Below are positions 45,084 to 55,306 of a stretch of 64,000 nucleotides of DNA, one piece after another. The notes under the pieces are model-generated. The model did no database searches. It was given only the letters and a program-made list of their open reading frames with translations, and was not told the origin of the DNA. Origin of the DNA: Vibrio crassostreae (GTDB lineage Bacteria; Pseudomonadota; Gammaproteobacteria; Enterobacterales; Vibrionaceae); assembly GCF_024347415.1 (NCBI RefSeq), contig NZ_AP025476.1:1674001-1738000 (forward strand), given 5' to 3'. The number at the start of each line of letters is the position of its first letter. The first letter of the stretch is position 1. The translations under genes were made by a program, and so were the position numbers.

Positions 45084-45992
45084 ATGTATTACGGCTTCGA
45101 TGTTGGCGGCACAAAAATTGAATTTGGTGCATTCAATGAGAAACTTGAGCGAGTAGCAACAGAGCGTGTTCCAACACCAACGGACGATTATCAGTTACTG
45201 CTTGATACAATTGCTGGTTTGGTAAAAAAGTACGATAGCGAATTCTCTTGCGAAGGCAAAATTGGCCTTGGTCTTCCTGGCATGGAAAACGCAGACGACG
45301 GCACAATGCTTGTTGTTAACGTACCAGCTTCAACAGGTAAGCCACTACGTAAAGATTTAGAAGCGCTTATTGGTCGTAGTGTAAAAATTGAGAACGACGC
45401 AAACTGTTTTGCGCTTTCAGAAGCGTGGGATGATGAGCTTAAAGATGAACCATCAGTTGCAGGCCTAATTTTAGGTACTGGCTTCGGTGGTGGTTTAGTT
45501 TACGAAGGTAAAGTGTTCTCTGGTCGTAACCACGTTGCAGGTGAGCTTGGCCATATGCGCCTTCCTATCGATGCATGGTTCCACCTTGGCGAGAACGCAC
45601 CGCTACTAGGCTGTGGTTGTGGCAAGAAAGGTTGTCTTGACAGCTACCTATCTGGTCGTGGCTTTGAGTTGATTTACGAGCACTACTTCGGTGAGAAGAA
45701 GAAAGCGATTGAGATCATCCAAGCATACAATGAAGGTGAAGCAAAAGCTGCAGAGCACGTTGATCGCTTCATGGAGCTATTGGCTATCTGTTTCGCGAAC
45801 CTGTTTACAGGTCTTGACCCACATGTTGTTGCACTGGGCGGCGGTCTTTCAAACTTTGAACTGATCTACGAAGAGATGCCAAAGCGTGTGCCTAAGTACC
45901 TGCTGTCTGTAGCGAAGTGTCCTAAAATCATTAAAGCAAAACACGGTGATTCAGGCGGCGTTCGTGGTGCTGCATTCCTTAACATTAAGTAA
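45084..45992 (+). CDS. nagK: N-acetyl-D-glucosamine kinase NagK (ROK family)
   Basis: This enzyme phosphorylates GlcNAc from chitin or cell-wall recycling. The 302-residue ROK protein has [13 protein letters not shown] (phosphate loop), [25 protein letters not shown] (catalytic aspartate), TGFGGGLV, and the zinc-binding [29 protein letters not shown] precedes the ATG. It is monocistronic with a strong terminator. It resembles E. coli NagK throughout. Confidence 0.92.
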   Translation: MYYGFDVGGTKIEFGAFNEKLERVATERVPTPTDDYQLLLDTIAGLVKKYDSEFSCEGKIGLGLPGMENADDGTMLVVNVPASTGKPLRKDLEALIGRSVKIENDANCFALSEAWDDELKDEPSVAGLILGTGFGGGLVYEGKVFSGRNHVAGELGHMRLPIDAWFHLGENAPLLGCGCGKKGCLDSYLSGRGFELIYEHYFGEKKKAIEIIQAYNEGEAKAAEHVDRFMELLAICFANLFTGLDPHVVALGGGLSNFELIYEEMPKRVPKYLLSVAKCPKIIKAKHGDSGGVRGAAFLNIK

Positions 45993-46032
45993 TCGCGACT
46001 TAACGTTAAGCTAGCTAAGGTTAGATAGTTAA

Positions 46033-46072
46033 TAAAAATGCCGCAATCTCGAAAGAGGTTGCGGCATTCTTT
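46033..46072 (+). terminator. Terminator after nagK
   Basis: AATGCCGCAA.CTC / GAG.TTGCGGCATT forms a stem of about 13 bp around a GAAA loop, followed by CTTTATT. It is A-rich on the other side and so may also act for the convergent DUF2960 gene. Confidence 0.85.
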
Positions 46073-46153
46073 ATTGTTTGGTGTTTTCGTTTAGTTAGCT
46101 CTTAGCTCTAACTACAAACGAAAAGCGACCTATCAAGAAAAGAGCCAGAGGGC

Positions 46154-46420
46154 TTACTTCTTCTTTTTACCAACACCAAGGTTGTCTTTTTGCTTCAACG
46201 TAAGCTTAGTAAAGCCAAGCTTGCGGAAGTAGTTGTCTTGGTAGTTACGAACCGCTTTAGTATCAGAAATCAACTCAAGCTGTTGCTCAGTTTTTAGATA
46301 CTCAGAGATGTCGATGCCTTCCGCTGCAGCAACAGCTTCTTGGATCGTGCGGTGTTCTTGTTTTGAAAACAGTAATTCTTTGTCTTCGTCTTTGTAAGTG
46401 TACAGAATGGTACGAGCCAT
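46154..46420 (-). CDS. DUF2960 family protein
   Basis: The 88-residue protein (MARTILYTYKDEDKELLFS ... DNYFRKLGFTKLTLK) matches DUF2960, a Vibrio/Shewanella-type family of unknown function. It has a very basic tail (GVGKKKK). ATG at 46420 has TTGGAGAGCACC upstream, while the longer frame needs TTG. It stands alone. Confidence 0.8.
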   Translation of the reverse strand: MARTILYTYKDEDKELLFSKQEHRTIQEAVAAAEGIDISEYLKTEQQLELISDTKAVRNYQDNYFRKLGFTKLTLKQKDNLGVGKKKK

Positions 46421-46587
46421 GGTGCTCTCCAATAGAATTATTACTTTGCGCGCACTCTACATAAAAACCGTACGTGGCTCAAGGTAATGGTAATAAATCT
46501 TAAGATTATCGTTCTAAACGTTTAGCGTAATTTAAGCTATTTGCCTTTTAGGAAACGAACAAGTTGTTTTTCACCAAACGAAAATAA

Positions 46588-46628
46588 CAAAAAGCCCCTT
46601 AACATTGAAAAATCAATATAGGGGCTTA
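46588..46628 (-). terminator. Terminator of the tup-mob run
   Basis: AAGCCCC (46592-46598) and GGGGCTT (46621-46627), with inner ATTGA / TCAAT pairing, followed on the minus strand by TTTTTG. It lies about 70 bases after the moeA stop. Confidence 0.8.
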
Positions 46629-46699
46629 GTCTATGTCTTGGCGAAGATCTTCCAAATCAACTAAAAAGCAGCTAAGTCAATTTAGGTAATTGCTTTGAG

Positions 46700-48517
46700 T
46701 TAAACACGACCTTGCAGAGGTATGATCGTCACTGTTTCGCCGACTTTCACGGTATCAACCGCTGGCGAGATTTCGATTAAGCAGTTCGCTTCGCTCATTG
46801 AACGTAAAATACCTGAACCTTGCTTACCGGTTGTTTTCACTTCAAGTACACCTGATTCGTTCATTGAGAACACTCCACGGCTGAACTCAGTACGACCTTG
46901 ACGAGAACGTAATTGCTCAGTTGCTATCGCGTTCGCTTTCACTGGTGTCCAGTTAGTTTGACCTTGTAGCTTGCGGATTGCTGGTTCTACAAAGTTAATG
47001 AACGACACCATCACGGCTACTGGGTTGCCAGGTAAACCGAAGAAAGGTTTATCTTCAATTTTTCCGTAAGCAAGAGGGCGGCCTGGACGCATGTTGATAC
47101 GCCAGAAGTTAATCTCACCCAACTTATCTAACGCGAGTTTGATGTAGTCAGCATCACCAACAGACACACCACCAGAAGTCAGAACCATGTCGGTCTCTAA
47201 CGACGCAGCATGAAGTACATCCATCATCTTTTGTTCGTCATCTTCGATAATGCCGTAATCAACGATGTCGCAACCTAGCTTTTGAAGCATACCGATAATA
47301 GTAAAACGGTTCGAGTCATAGATAGAGTTCGGCTTCTGCTCACTACCCGGTGCTTGAACTTCATCACCCGTAGAGAACACACCGACTTTAACTTTACGCA
47401 GAACAGGGCATGTACCAAAACCTAACGATGCCATCATGCCCATTTCTGGCGCTTCGATTCGTGTGCCTCGCGTAAAGACAGGTTGGCCAATTTCTAGATC
47501 TTCACCCGCCATACGGACATTTTGTCCAACCGAGATTTTCGCGTCAGGGAAGCTAACCTTGTCACCTTCCTGAACAGCTTGCTCACGCATCACAACAACA
47601 TCAACGCCTTCTGGCATTGGCGCACCTGTCATGATCTTAACGGCTTCACCTTGTTGCACGGTGTGCTCGTAGCTGTGACCCGCCATGACTTCAGCAACAA
47701 TGTTGTAGCTGTCCAATTCTAGGTCTTCACTACGAATGGCATAGCCGTCCATTGCAGAGTTGGTGTTCTGAGGCACGTTGATTGGCGAGATAACATCTTC
47801 AGCCAGAACACGGCCATAGCCTTGCTCTAAGGAAACAGATTCCGTCAATTCTAGAGCATCAATGCTATCAACAATTTTTTGCTGACCCTGAGTAACCGTT
47901 AGGCCGGCTGGAGAGAAAGAGTCGCAACACACAACTGGCGTGTTGTCTTTTGAAGATGCACATGAAGCGACTTTATCTTTTTTCGAAGTAGAGTCGAACG
48001 ATTGAGCGTATTCAATGATGAAATCACGAATTGCTTCTAAGTCGCTGATCGCCATTTGCGGCAGTTCAGATTCAACTTTGCTGTCTGCGGCGATAGCAAT
48101 AATGTTGTCATCGTTTGGATAAAGCCAAGGTTTACCCACTTCGTCGCGGTGAAGCTCAATCTTAGGGAAGGCGATGTTCTTGCAGCCTTCAACCAGAATT
48201 AAGTCCAACGTGTTGGTATTGAAACGTGTAAGCAGGTAATCAAAGTCCGCTTCGGCTTCTGGCGTTTCTGTCATCATGACATGACGGTTACGAGAGCTGA
48301 TCAACATTTGATTCGCGCCTGCTTTGCGTAGGCGATAGCTGTCTTTACCCGGCTTATCGACATCGAAATCATGGTGAGCGTGTTTAAGAACGCCAACTTT
48401 TAAACCTGCGTCGGTTAACAAAGGTAACAAGGCTTCAAGTACGGTCGTTTTGCCTGTACCGCTATAAGCAGCAAAGCCCAATAGAGGAAGGTTAGGGCGT
48501 TGTTTTGAATCTTTCAT
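46700..48517 (-). CDS. Bifunctional molybdopterin protein, MobB-MoeA fusion
   Basis: Residues 1-175 are MobB-like, a GTPase adaptor for molybdenum cofactor nucleotide attachment with P-loop GFAAYSGTGKTTVLE. Residues about 200-605 are MoeA, which inserts the metal into adenylylated molybdopterin: NTNSAMDGYA, KIMTGAPMPEGVD, FSTGDE, TSGGVSVGDADY and GLPGNPVAVMVSF. The total of 605 residues fits a direct fusion of the two. The linker holds three cysteines (VASCASSKDNTPVVCC). Its ATG overlaps the mobA stop (TAATG). Confidence 0.9.
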   Translation of the reverse strand: MKDSKQRPNLPLLGFAAYSGTGKTTVLEALLPLLTDAGLKVGVLKHAHHDFDVDKPGKDSYRLRKAGANQMLISSRNRHVMMTETPEAEADFDYLLTRFNTNTLDLILVEGCKNIAFPKIELHRDEVGKPWLYPNDDNIIAIAADSKVESELPQMAISDLEAIRDFIIEYAQSFDSTSKKDKVASCASSKDNTPVVCCDSFSPAGLTVTQGQQKIVDSIDALELTESVSLEQGYGRVLAEDVISPINVPQNTNSAMDGYAIRSEDLELDSYNIVAEVMAGHSYEHTVQQGEAVKIMTGAPMPEGVDVVVMREQAVQEGDKVSFPDAKISVGQNVRMAGEDLEIGQPVFTRGTRIEAPEMGMMASLGFGTCPVLRKVKVGVFSTGDEVQAPGSEQKPNSIYDSNRFTIIGMLQKLGCDIVDYGIIEDDEQKMMDVLHAASLETDMVLTSGGVSVGDADYIKLALDKLGEINFWRINMRPGRPLAYGKIEDKPFFGLPGNPVAVMVSFINFVEPAIRKLQGQTNWTPVKANAIATEQLRSRQGRTEFSRGVFSMNESGVLEVKTTGKQGSGILRSMSEANCLIEISPAVDTVKVGETVTIIPLQGRV

Positions 48518-49101
48518 TATTGAAGCGTTCCGAATTGGGTGAGTTCTTCTGGCGTGTTGAGATTGACAAAGCAGTTAGGAGAATCGCTAAAATCAACGTA
48601 TTCGGTAACACACTCTTTGTATAGCAAGATGATTTTACGATCACCACGTTCTAAAAACGCTTCTAACTTTGGCAGAACACGTTTGTGGAATAGGGTGAAT
48701 ACAGGTTGCTTAAATTCGCCATCATGAGCGACAAGAATGTCACTGTCTTCTTTAACCGCAGAACAAAAGCGCTCAACAAGGTCGTCACTGATTTGTGGGC
48801 TGTCGCAAGGAACAAAGCCAACCCAGTCGGTGCTAGCGTTTTTAAGGCCTGCATGTATGCCACCCAGCGGACCAGGGTAGTCAGGGAAAGAATCGGAAAC
48901 AACCGGAGCAAATGCTTGGTAACTGTCTAAGTTACGATTGGCATTGATAGTGATGCTGACATCTTGTTGTGACAGCTTGTTTATAACATATTGAATAAGC
49001 GGAGAACCGTTGAGCTCAACGAGTCCTTTATCTTTTCCGCCCATACGGCTGGCCTGTCCGCCAGCCAAAATAACCCAACTAGTTTGCGTTGGAAGCAGCA
49101 T
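48517..49101 (-). CDS. mobA: Molybdenum cofactor guanylyltransferase MobA
   Basis: This enzyme attaches GMP to the molybdenum (or tungsten) cofactor. The 194-residue protein has [21 protein letters not shown] as the GTP-binding loop, [12 protein letters not shown], and FVPCDSPQI as the metal-binding aspartate region. Its start lies inside the last 23 bases of tupC, so translation is coupled to the tungstate transporter. Confidence 0.9.
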   Translation of the reverse strand: MLLPTQTSWVILAGGQASRMGGKDKGLVELNGSPLIQYVINKLSQQDVSITINANRNLDSYQAFAPVVSDSFPDYPGPLGGIHAGLKNASTDWVGFVPCDSPQISDDLVERFCSAVKEDSDILVAHDGEFKQPVFTLFHKRVLPKLEAFLERGDRKIILLYKECVTEYVDFSDSPNCFVNLNTPEELTQFGTLQ

Positions 49102-49798
49102 AAATATTCTCTTGTGCTTTATCTTTCTGAATAACTTGCAGAAGCGGGGATTCGGTCAAAGTATTGTCTTTAATCCACCACTGCTTCTTACATAAATCGG
49201 TTAACGCGTTAGTTTGGTGACTGGTGATGACTAAACTCGCGCCTCTCTGAAGAAGATCTTCGGCCATAATCACCAATCTTTCAATAGATTCTTTGTCTAA
49301 AGAAGCACTTGGTTCATCCATAAGCAAGATTGAAGGCTTAAGAATCCAAGCTCGAGCCATTGCTACGCGTTGACGCTCCCCCCCAGACAACACAGAGATG
49401 TGCTCATCTGCCAGGGTTTCTAAACCTACCATTCTCAATGCATTAATTATTTGAGCTCGCTTATCTTTTTGGCTCTCTTTGTTAAAGCGAATGCCATAAG
49501 CGACATTTTGGTACACAGAGCCATCAAATAGGTAAGGGGTTTGATGTAGATAGATGATGTCTTTGAATTTTAGTCTAGGAAACAGGTTATGTTGCCAACT
49601 TTGTGTCGGACATTGAATACGACCAGAGCTTGGTTTGATCAAACCTGACAAGATTTTAAGTAGGGTCGTTTTGCCAACACCGTTGTCTCCTTTGAGATAA
49701 ATGGCATCGTTGGGGCCGATCGACAATTCGGGAATGTGGAACAAAACACGCTCTTTGTAGCGCATTGAAATTTGCTGCGTTGTTATTTTTATACTCAT
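49079..49798 (-). CDS. tupC: Tungstate ABC transporter ATPase TupC
   Basis: The 239-residue ABC ATPase has Walker [16 protein letters not shown], signature [17 protein letters not shown] and Walker [16 protein letters not shown]. It powers TupB. The oxyanion assignment rests on the adjacent TupB and TupA. It lies 10 bases after tupB and overlaps mobA by 23 bases. Confidence 0.87.
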   Translation of the reverse strand: MSIKITTQQISMRYKERVLFHIPELSIGPNDAIYLKGDNGVGKTTLLKILSGLIKPSSGRIQCPTQSWQHNLFPRLKFKDIIYLHQTPYLFDGSVYQNVAYGIRFNKESQKDKRAQIINALRMVGLETLADEHISVLSGGERQRVAMARAWILKPSILLMDEPSASLDKESIERLVIMAEDLLQRGASLVITSHQTNALTDLCKKQWWIKDNTLTESPLLQVIQKDKAQENIYAASNAN

Positions 49799-49808
49799 GA
49801 CAGCGTTC

Positions 49809-50507
49809 CTAAGTTCTTAGATAGCCTTTTCCTCTCACACTGGAAAGGAAAAAGTTAAGGGCTAATGCCAATGCTAATAACACCATACCGAGGGCGACAC
49901 CTTGAGCGAATGCGCCTTTGTGGCTTTCCATGGCGATAGCCGTTGGGATGTTTCTTGTCATCCCCATAATGTTGCCACCGACCATCATTGAACAACCTAC
50001 TTCTGTTACGATACGAGAAAAGGCAGCAATGGTTGCAGCCAATAGAGGAAAACGTGTTTCCCAAATCAAGGTACACGCAACGCGTGTTGTTGATACGCCA
50101 AGTGTGCGCGCTGTTTCTACCGCTCGGCGGTCACTGGCCTGCAGAGCACCATGCATCATCGCAACTAGAATAGGGAAACAGATCAGCATCTGACCTAAAA
50201 TCATCGCCTTTTGGGTGAACAGTAATTGCCAATCACCTAACGGGCCAGAGCGAGAAAGCATCATGTACATCAACAAACCGATAACCACGGTAGGGATCGC
50301 TTGCAGGGTGTTGATCACTGAAAGCAGAGCCCATTTCCCGGGGAACTCGGTATAAGCCAATAAGAAAGCCATAAGGATTGCAGGAACAATCACTAATGAG
50401 ATGGCGGACAAAGACACGCTGAAGGATACCGCAACGATTTGCCACAATTCGTGGTCAAAACTCACTAGTAGATTCATTGCATCAATCGTTGTTTGCCATA
50501 GGGTCAT
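49809..50507 (-). CDS. tupB: Tungstate ABC transporter permease TupB
   Basis: This 232-residue permease has five to six helices and the docking loop near residues 130-155 (AVETARTLGVSTTRVACTLI). GGNIMGMTRNIPTAIAMESHKGAF is typical of TupB/WtpB-like permeases. It lies 208 bases downstream of tupA, a gap in which I see no gene. Confidence 0.87.
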   Translation of the reverse strand: MTLWQTTIDAMNLLVSFDHELWQIVAVSFSVSLSAISLVIVPAILMAFLLAYTEFPGKWALLSVINTLQAIPTVVIGLLMYMMLSRSGPLGDWQLLFTQKAMILGQMLICFPILVAMMHGALQASDRRAVETARTLGVSTTRVACTLIWETRFPLLAATIAAFSRIVTEVGCSMMVGGNIMGMTRNIPTAIAMESHKGAFAQGVALGMVLLALALALNFFLSSVRGKGYLRT

Positions 50508-50715
50508 GAAGTATCTCGTGTGAATCGATAATAGGTTTTTATCGGTAATGACTGATGTTAATCATAGCTGACACAATATATTTGAGCCTGTATTGGTCAG
50601 CTATTGTTTTTAAGCGTGATCATAACTGATTCGTTAAGTGTAGTGTTTGTTGGTTTGGACCACCTCTTCAACACTACTCTTTACTTACAGCCAACGACTC
50701 ACGACTTAGAACAAA

Positions 50716-51522
50716 CTATTCTGCACTTGCAACGAACAGTTGTTTGCCATGCAGTTTAAAGTCGTTAATCAGTTTCTGGCCTTTAGGGTTAACTAGCCAA
50801 TCACTGAATACTTTCGCAGCTTGGTAATTGATGCTTGGGTAGCGTTCAGGGTTAACAAGAATCACTTGGTAAGGGTTAAATAGGTTCTTATCACCTTGGA
50901 AAAGGATTTTAAGATCCAGTTTGTTTTGGTAAGCCAACCACGTACCACGGTCTGTCATGGTGTAGCCTTGCATTTCAGACGCCATGTTCAGAGTTGGGCC
51001 CATACCTTGACCAACACTGCGGTAGCCACCAAAGTTTGGTTCGATTTTAGTTTGCGCCCAAATACCCATCTCTTTCTTATGAGTACCAGAGTCGTCGCCA
51101 CGAGACACAAACGTCACGTTATTAGTCGCGATCGCTTTGAACACATCTACCACTGCTTTTTGAGATTCAATTTTTGCAGGGTCGCTTTGTGGGCCAACGA
51201 TGACAAAGTCGTTATACATCAGCTTACGAGGTAAAACGCCGTAACCTTTTTCTACGAAATTCGCTTCAGCCTTTGGTGCGTGAGTCATCACCAAATCCAC
51301 GTCACCATTTTCACCCATGCGAAGTGATTTACCTGTACCCGCAGCCAGAACATCTACTTTGATGCCAGAATCTTTTTCGAACTCAGGCAGTAGGTAGTCC
51401 AGTAGACCAGAGTGATAAGTGCTTGTGGTTGTCGCCAACTTGATATGAGTGGTGTCTTCCGCACTGCTAGCCGTGTAACTGACGATAGATAGAGCTGCAA
51501 TAGTTAAGGGAATTGCTTTCAT
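50716..51522 (-). CDS. tupA: Tungstate-binding periplasmic protein TupA
   Basis: The 268-residue product has a signal peptide (MKAIPLTIAALSIVSYTASS, cut near SSA). The TupA anion-binding motif LATTTSTYHSGLLDYLLPEF comes just after it, with GTGKSLRMGENGDVD and SRGDDSGTHKKE further on, which together distinguish TupA from ModA. I chose ATG at 51522. An in-frame ATG 15 bases earlier is possible, and the longer frame adds a non-signal extension. It heads tupABC-mobA-mobB/moeA. Confidence 0.88.
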   Translation of the reverse strand: MKAIPLTIAALSIVSYTASSAEDTTHIKLATTTSTYHSGLLDYLLPEFEKDSGIKVDVLAAGTGKSLRMGENGDVDLVMTHAPKAEANFVEKGYGVLPRKLMYNDFVIVGPQSDPAKIESQKAVVDVFKAIATNNVTFVSRGDDSGTHKKEMGIWAQTKIEPNFGGYRSVGQGMGPTLNMASEMQGYTMTDRGTWLAYQNKLDLKILFQGDKNLFNPYQVILVNPERYPSINYQAAKVFSDWLVNPKGQKLINDFKLHGKQLFVASAE

Positions 51523-51692
51523 TATTATTATGTCCATTCTGTTATAAATGAATGACATGCCTTCAGATTTAAAGGGCTCAAAGAAGGGCATGTGCATAAG
51601 ACGCTAATTGTTGTAATTAGAAATCTACACCTTACAAGCAATCTTAATGCCAATAAATCATGCATCAGATCTCATTAAATTGCTGTTATTTC

Positions 51693-51800
51693 GGACAAAA
51701 CTGCGCCATTTACCCCGTTAAAATGAATCAAAACATGAGCTAGGACAAAATGTCGCACATTGTCCCTGTTGGACAAAAGGTTAATTGGTACACTCTGTCC
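51693..51800. promoter_or_regulatory. Repeated GGACAAAA elements upstream of the two-component genes
   Basis: GGACAAAA occurs at 51693-51700, 51743-51750 and 51771-51778. The last is half of an inverted repeat TTGTCC-N5-GGACAA (51760-51776), and a further TGTCC lies at 51796-51800. The sites fall between divergent tupA and the regulator gene. They could bind that regulator or a tungstate/molybdate sensor. Which one is not visible. Confidence 0.4.
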
Positions 51801-51825
51801 CAACTTTCCTCACCGGCTAATCATT

Positions 51826-53289
51826 ATGTCTTTACCTAGTTCATCTGCATCCAATCTCAACCCGAACACATTGACTCAGTATCAGGCGTTTTCCGTTTTG
51901 GTCGTCGATGATGAGTTGGGTATGCAGGCTATCTTAAAGAAAGCACTAGGTAAGTTCTTTGGCAAGGTGTCGAGTGCAGGGTCGGTTGAAGAGGCTGAAA
52001 CGCTGCGCTCGAGTGAACATTTTGATCTGATTGTTCTTGATATCAACTTACCAGGTCGCTCTGGTATTGAGTGGGAAGAGGCGTTTAACGACAACGACAA
52101 ACGCGCCGATGTGATTTTCATGACGGGTTACGCCGATCTAGAGATGACCATATCTGCACTTAAGCTTGGTGCTTCAGACTTTATTCTTAAGCCCTTCAAC
52201 CTAGAACAGATGATACAAGCCGTTCTGCGTTGTATGGACAAGCGGCTTGACCAAAGAATGCAGTACGCGTTGAAGCGTGATGTTAGCCGTCATATCAAGA
52301 CCGAATTAATCGGCAATTCAGACAAAACCAAACAGCTTAAACTGCTTATCAGTCAATTTGCACCATCTCGAGCTTCCGTTTTGATAGAAGGCGAGTCGGG
52401 TACAGGTAAAGAGTTGGTTGCGCGTGGTGTACATGAAGCCAGTAAACGTACTGGTCCATTTGTGCCAATTAACTGTGGCGCGATTGCTCCAGAGCTTCTA
52501 GAAAGTGAACTGTTTGGACACACCTCTGGCGCATTTACCGGTGCGAAGAAAAACCGTGAAGGCCTTTTCCGAGTCGCAAGTGGTGGCACCTTGTTCCTTG
52601 ATGAAATCGGTGAAATGCCGCTGCCAATGCAAGCAGCGCTACTACGTGTGTTAGAACAAAGAACCATTCGTCCTGTTGGTAGTGAGAAAGAGATCTCTGT
52701 GGATGTACGCGTTGTAGCGGCGACCAACCGAAACCTTCAGGAAGAGGTCGATAAAGGGCACTTCCGTCGCGATCTATTCTACCGACTTAATGTACTTAAG
52801 ATTGATGTTGTGCCGTTGAGAGAGCGTCCATCAGATTTAATTGAGCTTGTTCCATATTTTACTCGTCTTTTATCAAGCGAGCTTGGGATGCCTGTTCCAA
52901 ATTGGGCTCATGAAGATATATTGGCCATGAACGAATACGAATGGCCAGGGAATATTCGTGAGCTTAAAAACTTAGTCGAACGATGCATTCTTTTAGACAA
53001 GCCACCAGCACACTACTGGCGAGAGATTAATGGCGATCCTGTACCGGCTAACATTTCAGTGACGGTGTCACATGGAGCAGAAATGCCAAACTTGAATAAT
53101 GCAGATGTTGCCGAGGGTTATCCAAACACTTGGACACTTAAAGAAGTGGAAAAATCTCATATAGAACAGCTTGTTAGTTTCCATGATGGTAATAAGTCGG
53201 CTGCTGCGAGAGATCTTGGCGTGGCACGTAAAACGCTAGAGCGTAAATACAAAGATTGGAACACAGAAGGCTCTGAATATGCCGATTAG
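51826..53289 (+). CDS. Sigma-54-dependent response regulator
   Basis: This 487-residue transcription activator has a receiver domain (about 22-140) with acidic DDE, phospho-Asp in LIVLDINLPGRSG, and Lys in ILKPFN. The AAA+ domain has GESGTGKELVARGVHE and the loop GAFTGAKK. A Fis-type helix-turn-helix is at the end (NKSAAARDLGVARKTLERKYK). ATG at 51826 is preferred over the TTG at 51760. The kinase gene starts 11 bases before its stop. Targets are unknown. Confidence 0.85.
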   Translation: MSLPSSSASNLNPNTLTQYQAFSVLVVDDELGMQAILKKALGKFFGKVSSAGSVEEAETLRSSEHFDLIVLDINLPGRSGIEWEEAFNDNDKRADVIFMTGYADLEMTISALKLGASDFILKPFNLEQMIQAVLRCMDKRLDQRMQYALKRDVSRHIKTELIGNSDKTKQLKLLISQFAPSRASVLIEGESGTGKELVARGVHEASKRTGPFVPINCGAIAPELLESELFGHTSGAFTGAKKNREGLFRVASGGTLFLDEIGEMPLPMQAALLRVLEQRTIRPVGSEKEISVDVRVVAATNRNLQEEVDKGHFRRDLFYRLNVLKIDVVPLRERPSDLIELVPYFTRLLSSELGMPVPNWAHEDILAMNEYEWPGNIRELKNLVERCILLDKPPAHYWREINGDPVPANISVTVSHGAEMPNLNNADVAEGYPNTWTLKEVEKSHIEQLVSFHDGNKSAAARDLGVARKTLERKYKDWNTEGSEYAD

Positions 53290-55306
53290 ACGTCATTGGT
53301 GGTCAAAGTGGACGTTCCGATTCAAAACCATGGTGCGTTACCGCTTATTGTTCCTAACATCTGCTCCGATCATTCTGACTTTATGTGCACTTGTAGCTAT
53401 CACATTGTATTGGTCTGTTCATTACACGTGGCAGGGCGCTTTGATTGATGTCGATGAGCGTTTAGATGTTGCCGACAACAGTATCCATCTAATTCAAAAT
53501 CAGCAAGCATACAACGTTCGAGCGTTTGCCGAGTCTTATAACTTTCAAACCAAACTGGCGAGCGATCTTTCACACGAAGAGCTAACGAGATGGGTGTCTG
53601 AAAACAAATCTCGTTATGAACTCGACTTTCTACGCTGGCGCAGTGTCGAGAGTATGGCTAAGAAACTCGAATATCTAAATTTGACTCACAAGTCTTCGTT
53701 TTTCAGCGTGTTAAGCCGTAACGAACTCAACTACCTCGATAGTGACCTCGCTAAAAAAGCGGAAGTTCCGATGCTCAATGGGCAAGAAGTTGAGACTCGC
53801 GGACTGGTAAGCCGAACCGTTGTATCCATAAAAGATGAACGTGATCATGTGATTGGTTTTCTGGATGGCGGGATCTTACTTAATAACAGTACTCAACTAG
53901 TCGACCAAATTAGTAATCTTATCTACCCAAAAAGAGAAGGCTTTAATCGTCATATAGGTACGGTCACGGTCTTCCTCGATGACCTTCGCGTCAGTACCAA
54001 TGTACCTTTAAGCAGTGAAGAACAAGCTGGGCGTGCAATTGGTACTCGTGTTTCTAATGAGGTTCACTCAAAAGTTTTAAATGAAGGTAAAGAGTGGCTA
54101 GATCGAGCGTATGTTTACGATGCTTGGTACATCACGGCTTATCAACCAATCCATGACCAGTTCGATAACGTGATTGGTATGCTTTACACCGGTTATTTGA
54201 TTTGGCCGCTGATAGAAACGTACCTGACCAACCTTGGTGAAATTAGCATTACCATTGTGTTGCTGTTATTGGTATCAGGTTTGATCGTTCACCGTGGTGC
54301 GCGTGATCTTTTCAATCCAATAGAACGCATCCACAAGGTCGTCAAGCTAGTCCAGATGGGGCAAGACAAGCGCATTGGCACGTTAGGTTTGGATGATCAA
54401 CACGAACTTACACTGCTCGCTAAACAGTTCGACAAGATGCTAGATTTGCTCCACGAACGTAATCAAGAGATTCAACAAGCTGCGTCTGAACTTGAGTGTA
54501 AGGTTCACTCTCGTACCGCGAGTTTAAAAGAGAAAACTGAAGAGCTCGAATTGCACATCAAACTACTTAATCAAGCCAGAGATAAGCTGGTGGTCAATGA
54601 GAAATTAGCCGCATTAGGTGAATTAACCGCAGGCATTGCTCATGAGATCAATAACCCAACTGCAGTGATTCTTGGCAACGTAGAATTGATGAAGTTTGAA
54701 CTAGGCGATGACGTGAGCCGTGTAGACGAAGAAGTCCACGCCATCATGGAGCAGATAGACCGAATTCGAAACATAACGCGAAGCCTGCTTCAATACAGCC
54801 GTCACGGCGGCGTGCAAGATGAAATTACGTGGCAACATATCAATCCAATTGTCGATGAAAGTATTACGCTCGTAAAAACAGGGGCGAAAAAGAAAGGCAT
54901 TGTGTATGTCTTAAAATTGAATGCTAAAACCTCGGTCGAAGTGAACCGCAACCAATTGCTACAGATTCTGGTTAACCTACAAATGAACGCGATTCATGCG
55001 ATGGAAGGACAGGGCACATTGACGATCTCAAGTGAAGACTGGATAGAGAATGGCGTGTCTCATGGGGCGATTGTTCATGTGGAAGATGAAGGTTGCGGTA
55101 TCAAGGAAGAGCAGCTGAAACGCATTTTCTCGCCTTTCTACACGACCAAGCGAGATGGTACAGGCTTAGGCTTATCCGTTTCTCAAAGTATCTTGAGCCA
55201 AACGGGCGGTGAGATACGTGTTGAATCCGAAGTAGGTAAAGGAAGTCGATTTAGTATCTACCTTCAACAAAAAGCCACGCCTCAATTGCTAGTATCAAAT
55301 CTATAA
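53279..55306 (+). CDS. Membrane sensor histidine kinase with Cache-like sensor
   Basis: This 675-residue partner of the regulator before it has a first helix at about 22-44, a large periplasmic region (45-310) with dCache-like features (VVSIKDERDHVIGFLDGGILL, then VIGMLYTGYLIW), and a second helix near 320-340. HAMP and a coiled coil follow. The HisKA domain has ELTAGIAHEINNPTAVILGN, and the ATPase domain has N, G1 (DEGCGI) and G2 (GTGLGLS) boxes. The overlap with the regulator gene makes the pairing secure. The ligand is unknown. Confidence 0.86.
   Translation: MPIRRHWWSKWTFRFKTMVRYRLLFLTSAPIILTLCALVAITLYWSVHYTWQGALIDVDERLDVADNSIHLIQNQQAYNVRAFAESYNFQTKLASDLSHEELTRWVSENKSRYELDFLRWRSVESMAKKLEYLNLTHKSSFFSVLSRNELNYLDSDLAKKAEVPMLNGQEVETRGLVSRTVVSIKDERDHVIGFLDGGILLNNSTQLVDQISNLIYPKREGFNRHIGTVTVFLDDLRVSTNVPLSSEEQAGRAIGTRVSNEVHSKVLNEGKEWLDRAYVYDAWYITAYQPIHDQFDNVIGMLYTGYLIWPLIETYLTNLGEISITIVLLLLVSGLIVHRGARDLFNPIERIHKVVKLVQMGQDKRIGTLGLDDQHELTLLAKQFDKMLDLLHERNQEIQQAASELECKVHSRTASLKEKTEELELHIKLLNQARDKLVVNEKLAALGELTAGIAHEINNPTAVILGNVELMKFELGDDVSRVDEEVHAIMEQIDRIRNITRSLLQYSRHGGVQDEITWQHINPIVDESITLVKTGAKKKGIVYVLKLNAKTSVEVNRNQLLQILVNLQMNAIHAMEGQGTLTISSEDWIENGVSHGAIVHVEDEGCGIKEEQLKRIFSPFYTTKRDGTGLGLSVSQSILSQTGGEIRVESEVGKGSRFSIYLQQKATPQLLVSNL

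Noticed and set aside
51760..51825. 22-codon extension of the sigma-54 response regulator from a TTG
   Set aside because: It overlaps the GGACAA inverted repeat and adds residues with no receiver-domain match. The ATG at 51826 is simpler.
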